Shown here: one piece after another, positions 60,147-64,000 of the stretch
Numbering within the stretch: the stretch's first letter is position 1
How the letters are laid out: every line of letters begins with the position of its first letter
Assembly: GCF_000724625.1 (NCBI RefSeq)
Contig: NZ_CP007139.1
Location: 186,001 to 250,000 of the forward strand
From: Fimbriimonas ginsengisoli Gsoil 348
GTDB taxonomy: Bacteria > Armatimonadota > Fimbriimonadia > Fimbriimonadales > Fimbriimonadaceae
DNA: 64,000 nucleotides
Direction: 5' to 3'
Position numbers and translations under genes: made by a program
The notes under the pieces: generated by a model
What the model was told of the DNA's origin: nothing
Seen by the model: only the letters and a program-made list of their open reading frames with translations
The model's database searches: none

Positions 60147-61319
60147 GTGAAGCCGCTGGCCAAATCAGTGACGGGCGTGACCGCGTCCGGCATCCGACGA
60201 TTTTTCGATCTCGCCGCCCAGGTTGAAGGGCTCCTCTCGCTCGGCGTCGGGGAACCTCGCTACCCGGCTCCTGCCTCCGCGAAGCAAGCCGCCATCGAGG
60301 CGATTCAGTCGGACGTGGACGGCTACACCTCCAACTTTGGCCGGATCACCCTTCGCCAGGGAATCGCCGATAACCTTCGCCGGCGATACGGAGTCGGCTA
60401 CGACCCCGCGAATCAGGTGCTCGTGACGACTGGTGTCTCCGAGGGGATCGACCTCGCCATCCGCGCCGTCCTCGAGCCCGGCGACGAGGTGATCTTCTTC
60501 GAGCCGACCTATGTTTCCTACGGGCCGGTCGTCACGTTCTCCGGAGGCAAGGCGATTGCGATTCCGACCCGTCCCGAGAACGCCTTTGCCCCCGACCCGG
60601 ATACCGTTCGAGCCACCATCACCTCGCGGACGAAGGCGATCATCCTCGGATTTCCTTGCAACCCCACGGGGGCCGTTCCTCCGCGAGAGGTCTTTGAGGA
60701 GATCGTACAGATCGCTATCCAAAACGATTTGTGGATCATTTCCGACGAGATCTACGACTGTTTGGTGTTCGAAGGAGAGCACACCTGCCTCGCTTCCCTA
60801 CCGGGCGCTTACGAGCGAACGATCCTTCTCGGCGGATTCTCCAAGAACTTTGCCATGACCGGCTGGCGGATCGGCTATGCCTGCGCCACCCCGGACGTGA
60901 TCGAGGTGATGATGAAAATCCATCAGTACACCGCTCTCTGCGCGCCCACCATCAGCCAGGTCGGATGCGAGGGCGCACTCCGAGAAGCGGAAACGTACGT
61001 TCCGGAAATGATCCGGGCGATGGATGCCAAGCGTCGCTACTTCGTCGGCCAAATGCGCGAGGCGGGTCTCAACTGCCAAATGCCGCAAGGATCTTTCTTT
61101 GCTTTCTGCGATATCTCCGCCTCGGGGCTCGATTCGGAGACGTACACGGAAAGGCTTCTCAAGGAGCAGAAAGTGTTGGTGGTACCGGGGACGGCCTTCA
61201 CCGGATGGTCTGGGGACGAGACGACCGGCCGCACCCACGTACGCTGCTGCTATGCGATCCCGGATGAGGATTTGCAAGAAGCTTGCCGGCGGATCAAGAC
61301 GTTCCTTAGCTCGCGGTAG
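60147..61319 (+). CDS. Class I/II PLP aminotransferase
   Basis: 390 residues from GTG 60147. Fold type I aminotransferase: SLGVGEPRYPAPASAKQAAI, VLVTTGVSEGIDLAIRAVLE, EVIFFEPTYVSYGPVVTFSG, FPCNPTGAVPPREVFEEI, the internal Asp/Tyr in IISDEIYDCLVFEGEHTC, the PLP lysine in GGFSKNFAMTGWRIGYAC and the final Arg in RTHVRCCYAIPDED. It is closest in style to aspartate/aromatic aminotransferases of the Ib group. The substrate is not readable. GGGA abuts the start codon. Confidence 0.88.
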   Translation: MKPLAKSVTGVTASGIRRFFDLAAQVEGLLSLGVGEPRYPAPASAKQAAIEAIQSDVDGYTSNFGRITLRQGIADNLRRRYGVGYDPANQVLVTTGVSEGIDLAIRAVLEPGDEVIFFEPTYVSYGPVVTFSGGKAIAIPTRPENAFAPDPDTVRATITSRTKAIILGFPCNPTGAVPPREVFEEIVQIAIQNDLWIISDEIYDCLVFEGEHTCLASLPGAYERTILLGGFSKNFAMTGWRIGYACATPDVIEVMMKIHQYTALCAPTISQVGCEGALREAETYVPEMIRAMDAKRRYFVGQMREAGLNCQMPQGSFFAFCDISASGLDSETYTERLLKEQKVLVVPGTAFTGWSGDETTGRTHVRCCYAIPDEDLQEACRRIKTFLSSR

Positions 61320-61321
61320 CC

Positions 61322-61711
61322 ATGCGGATCATGCGAGGCGCGATGTGGGGTCTCCTTGCGCTCGCCTCACTCGGTCTGCTCTCGACCTTCGTTGTCGAAA
61401 GCGGCGTATCCGGCCGCGCCGTCGAAGTGCAGCCGATTGAGCGGGATCCGCGTTCCGATACCGGCTGGCGTCTCGTGGGGCCGCCGACGTCGCTTATGAA
61501 CGTGCCCGAAAAGGCGTTTGTCACCCACGGCGCGCCCGGTGTTCCCCCACAAGTAGATGCCGCGGTTGTAAGAAACACGCCCGGCGTCGTTCCATTGTCT
61601 GAGATCCTCGGAACGCTACACATCGCTCGAATCGGCGCTCTCGCCGCCATGTTCCTGATGGCTCTGGGGCTACTTACCCTAACCCGGTTCGTCCTCCGAC
61701 CTGCCGAATAA
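61322..61711 (+). CDS. Membrane protein of unknown function
   Basis: A 129-residue protein starting 2 bp after the aminotransferase stop, so probably co-translated. It has an N-terminal helix (GAMWGLLALASLGLLSTFVV), an extracytoplasmic Pro-rich segment of ~75 residues, and a C-terminal helix (IGALAAMFLMALGLLTLTRF) ending in VLRPAE. No family recognised. Confidence 0.62.
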   Translation: MRIMRGAMWGLLALASLGLLSTFVVESGVSGRAVEVQPIERDPRSDTGWRLVGPPTSLMNVPEKAFVTHGAPGVPPQVDAAVVRNTPGVVPLSEILGTLHIARIGALAAMFLMALGLLTLTRFVLRPAE

Positions 61712-61737
61712 CGAATAGGAGGGCCCTGGGCTGGCGC

Positions 61738-61956
61738 CTATAACACGGAAATATTGCCGCTCGGGTGATCGTCGAAAACTCGGACTACGGCTCCGGCCGC
61801 GCGTAGCGCCTCCGCGAACTCTCCAAGTTCATCTTCATGAACGATTTGGCCGGCTCGAATGTCGAGCCCGCCTCCGATGATCGCGTCCAGTACTACGCGC
61901 AGACGATCCCCTCTCCCCTTCTCGGCATCGCCTGCGCGGTCGAATCGTACACCCAT
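61738..61956 (-). CDS. Small hypothetical protein
   Basis: 72 residues on the minus strand: a basic opening (MGVRFDRAGDAEKGRGDRLR) and then VVLDAIIGGGLDIRAGQIVH, ELGEFAEALRAAGAVVRVFD and DHPSGNISVL. The last 45 residues have regular amphipathic helix/strand alternation and normal codon use, so I regard it as coding rather than the plus-strand frame across it. It is convergent with the membrane-protein gene. No family recognised. Confidence 0.5.
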   Translation of the reverse strand: MGVRFDRAGDAEKGRGDRLRVVLDAIIGGGLDIRAGQIVHEDELGEFAEALRAAGAVVRVFDDHPSGNISVL

Positions 61957-62222
61957 GCTTTACATCTCGGGGGCTCGACCGGCCGACTGCTCTCCCCAGA
62001 GCCGCCAGGGAGCACCCCGATAGATGCATATTATCACATCTTGCGGTCAGGACCGCAAGATGTCGAGATTTTTCCATCAATCCGGAACAATTCCCGCTCA
62101 AAACGTGAAAAGTTTGCCAGCAAATTTACTGGCTCATTCTTCGTTAACCGGGGTTAAATCGCCAAAATCCAGTTTGCCTGTACCTGGGCCGTTTCGGCGG
62201 TTCAGCTTGGGGCCAAGGGCTA

Positions 62223-62355
62223 ATGGTCATTGACAATTACTTTGTCTAATTTCACCCGTAGCCCGTGGCTTTAGCCGCGGTTCAAGGCTTTACCGGGGAT
62301 AAATCCCCGGGCTACGGGTGAACCTGTTTTGTCAATCTATTTAATTGATGACCAT
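62223..62355. repeat. 133-bp element with nested terminal inverted repeats (MITE-like)
   Basis: ATGGTCAT (62223-62230) pairs with ATGACCAT (62348-62355); TTGACAA (62230-62236) with TTGTCAA (62329-62335); CACCCGTAGCCCG (62253-62265) with CGGGCTACGGGTG (62308-62320). The centre holds two short palindromes (GTGGCTTTAGCCGC; GGGGATAAATCCCC). The rest of the 61957-62396 gap shows no gene. Structure suggests a small non-autonomous transposable or REP/BIME-like element; it lies just past the lexA stop. Confidence 0.72.
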
Positions 62356-62396
62356 CAACCCCCGGCTCCGGGACGGATCACATGGCGGCGGTAAGT

Positions 62397-63026
62397 CTAG
62401 AAGGCCATGCCTTCGTAGTCACGGATCAGGCCCACGATCTTGCCGATAATGCGGGCGTCTTCCTGCGTTACGGGAATGGGCAGGTATGCCGGATTGCTTG
62501 GCATCAGTTTGACGCCGTCGCTGGCGAAGTTGATGCGTTTCACCGTCGCCTCGTCTCCGAGCAGCGCGGCCACCAATTCTCCATGGTTAGCCGTCTGCTG
62601 CGGCTTCACCACCACGAGGTCTCGAGGCATGATCCCTTCGCCGGTCATAGAGTCGCCTTTGATCCGCAGAAGGAAGGCTCCTTCCACGTTGCGAACCATC
62701 TCGCTCGGGACCGGGATCATATCTTCGACATGCTCCTGGGCCTGAATGGGCGCGCCGGCGGCGATTACGCCGAGTAGCGGCAGCATCGTCGATCGGTTCG
62801 TCGGCTGAAACGACGGGTGGATGACCTTGATGGAGCGCGGCGTATTCGAGCGGGAAATATATCCTTTCCGCTCCAGGGCGTCGAGGTGAACGGTGACTCC
62901 CCGCAAAGATCCGATTTCAAAATCTCGGCCGATCTCTCGGATCGAGGGTGGATATCCCTCATTCTGCACGTAGTCAAGAATGTACTGCAGGATGAGCTGC
63001 TGCCGTTTTGTTAGTCCTTTCGCCAT
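62397..63026 (-). CDS. lexA: LexA repressor
   Basis: A 209-residue SOS repressor. The N-terminal winged helix has LTKRQQLILQYILDYVQNEG, PSIREIGRDFEIGSLRGVTV and HLDALERKGYISR. The self-cleavage Ala-Gly bond is in LLGVIAAGAPIQAQEHVE, the catalytic Ser in LLRIKGDSMTGEGIMPRDLV and the Lys in DEATVKRINFASDGVKLMP. Length and order are canonical. A palindrome spanning its promoter implies autoregulation. 'GSLRGVTVHL' replaces the usual 'rSpstv..HL' in the recognition helix region, so the site recognised may differ from well-known SOS boxes, as the operator sequence also suggests. Confidence 0.95.
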   Translation of the reverse strand: MAKGLTKRQQLILQYILDYVQNEGYPPSIREIGRDFEIGSLRGVTVHLDALERKGYISRSNTPRSIKVIHPSFQPTNRSTMLPLLGVIAAGAPIQAQEHVEDMIPVPSEMVRNVEGAFLLRIKGDSMTGEGIMPRDLVVVKPQQTANHGELVAALLGDEATVKRINFASDGVKLMPSNPAYLPIPVTQEDARIIGKIVGLIRDYEGMAF

Positions 63027-63065
63027 TACTCTCCAATCGGAGGTTCCGCCCCGTCGGCGGCACCG

Positions 63066-63102
63066 GTAGACATATTATACGACTAATATGTCTACTAGTC
63101 AA
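63066..63102 (-). promoter_or_regulatory. lexA promoter with overlapping operator (SOS box candidate)
   Basis: On the minus strand TTGACT (63097-63102), exactly 17 bp, then TATAAT (63074-63079). Over the spacer and -10 lies a perfect inverted repeat GTAGACATATTA - 6 bp - TAATATGTCTAC (63066-63095). Repressor bound here would cover the -10. The start codon is 40 bp downstream. Confidence 0.88.
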
Positions 63103-63225
63103 CCTGTAAAGTGTAATCGGGATGAAAGCGGCTCTCCATGCCATACTACAACGCTTTTAGCGACCTTTGGTGACCTCGGTGTCGATCTCAACATTCCAAG
63201 AAAACTATTCAAAGGCGGATGCGGC

Positions 63226-64000
63226 ATGGGCATCCTCCTCGCATGCGCTGCCGTGATGATCGGCGGCATGTTTTACACGTGGTCGATGAACCACAACAAC
63301 TCCGGCAACGGCTCAAACCGCGTCAGTAAAGTCGCCTTGCAAGTCGCCGGCAATCCCGTCGAGGATCGTCTGCTCGCCGACGCGATCAGCCAGCAGGCCA
63401 AAGGAGCGATCTCCGAGGGCGGCGATCCGGCCTTGAGCGAAATTGAGGCGACTCGGGCGGCGTTCAACAGCCTATTGGACTCGGCCGCCCAAAGCGGCCT
63501 CGTCCAGAAGCTCGGCATCAAGACCGACGACGCTACCCTTCTCGCGGACCTCAAGAAGAAGCTGGAAGACGACATCCTAAACGAGCGGCTCCAATTGATG
63601 GGACGCGGCCAGCTCAAGCCGAATGCGACGGACGCCGATTTTGAAAAGGTGCTCGGCCGGCCATTGGCACAGATCCGCGCGGATGCCGACAAGCGGAATA
63701 AGGAGATGGTGTCGACCCCCGAGGGACGCCGGACCGCCGTGCTGACGCTCGCGCCTACGCTTCTCACCGACTACTACAAGAACGTCACGAAGCCGACGGA
63801 CCAGGAGGTCAAGGACAGCTACAACCAGTACCAGTTCAAGCGCGTCCTCGTGCAGCCGCCGCTCGCAAACAAGCCTTCGATCGACGATCGGATTAAAGCC
63901 GCTCAGGCCGATATCGCCAAGAACGTTCCGTTCGAGCAGGTGATCGACAAGTATTCCGACGAACACCCGTTCACCGGGAAAAAAGCGCGCGACACCACGA
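63226..64000 (+). CDS. SurA/PpiC-like peptidyl-prolyl isomerase, N-terminal part (cut by window edge)
   Basis: Begins at ATG 63226, the first start codon in this frame after a stop-free stretch without starts, and runs off the right edge after 258 codons. A hydrophobic anchor (MGILLACAAVMIGGMFYTW) is followed by VSKVALQVAGNPVEDRLLAD, helical SurA-like N-domain segments (ALSEIEATRAAFNSLLDSAA, DDILNERLQLMGRGQLKPN) and KPTDQEVKDSYNQYQFKRVL. Then comes IDDRIKAAQADIAKNVPFEQ with KYSDEHPF, the opening of a parvulin domain. It would be a periplasmic, membrane-anchored folding helper. The isomerase core is mostly outside the window. Confidence 0.72.
   Translation, partial: MGILLACAAVMIGGMFYTWSMNHNNSGNGSNRVSKVALQVAGNPVEDRLLADAISQQAKGAISEGGDPALSEIEATRAAFNSLLDSAAQSGLVQKLGIKTDDATLLADLKKKLEDDILNERLQLMGRGQLKPNATDADFEKVLGRPLAQIRADADKRNKEMVSTPEGRRTAVLTLAPTLLTDYYKNVTKPTDQEVKDSYNQYQFKRVLVQPPLANKPSIDDRIKAAQADIAKNVPFEQVIDKYSDEHPFTGKKARDTT

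Noticed and set aside
61837-62157. 106-codon plus-strand frame opposite the small minus-strand gene
   Set aside because: It runs into the A/T-rich gap with erratic composition; the minus-strand frame has the more protein-like sequence.

Overview
The window is about 60% G+C, densely coded and bacterial. It carries no rRNA, tRNA, CRISPR array, phage or complete insertion sequence that I can see. The gene set points to an envelope with a periplasm (LolA-like, BepA-like M48, SurA/PpiC-like and S41 proteins) and, through an FlgM-like factor, to a flagellated or formerly flagellated cell. Very large multidomain proteins, frequent TTG/GTG starts and swarms of short palindromic intergenic repeats make me favour Armatimonadota (Fimbriimonadia-like). 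This is inference; no marker in the window proves it.

Layout. 1-4.2 kb (minus): rph (cut by the window edge), a secreted protein, a CNNM/CorC protein, a DgkA-PAP2 fusion, ybeY and rpsU, largely coupled by short overlaps. 4.3-11.2 kb: a Phd/VapC pair, a ChaN-like protein, an flgM-like gene behind a probable c-di-GMP-I (GEMM) riboswitch, hmgA, glpK and a second VapC pair. 11.2-21.9 kb (minus): the most unusual block, three large membrane-protein genes. They are a secreted vWA domain joined through one membrane helix to a cytoplasmic Hsp70/actin-like ATPase, a bitopic coiled-coil protein, and a 1667-residue fusion of a SEDS glycosyltransferase (RodA/FtsW) with a class B penicillin-binding transpeptidase. 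A TacA/TacT pair lies on the far side, so toxin-antitoxin modules flank the block on both sides.

22.9-33.0 kb (plus): a branched-chain amino acid region with a 34-codon leader peptide rich in Leu/Ile/Val/Thr, a strong hairpin, ilvB, ilvN, ilvC, an ABC ATPase, ilvA and ilvD. Small membrane, coiled-coil and secreted proteins are interspersed. 33-37.2 kb: stand-alone cheB, a cheR-PAS gene interrupted by one in-frame TGA, and a LuxR-PAS regulator. 37.2-45.4 kb: kbl-like, tilS, ftsH, a TPR protein, mgtE and a Ca2+/H+ exchanger. 45.4-50.9 kb (minus): two tandem paralogous membrane-anchored proteins, a VanX-like dipeptidase, dapB, a renalase-like flavoprotein and a tiny two-helix membrane protein. 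51-64 kb: a YfhO-like protein, two coupled ClpS-like adaptors, an (alpha/alpha)6 glycosidase, an S41 protease, a LolA-like protein, an M48 protease, an aminotransferase, lexA with a textbook promoter and operator, and the start of a SurA/PpiC-like chaperone.

Together: the ilv genes cover threonine to 2-oxobutyrate and then all common steps of isoleucine/valine synthesis up to the 2-oxo acids, with attenuation and ACT-domain feedback as visible control. The 11-22 kb operon looks like a compacted peptidoglycan-synthesis machine in which the actin-like part is itself membrane-anchored. Several dispersed palindromic repeat families occupy many gene junctions and in places appear to have been absorbed into coding sequence.
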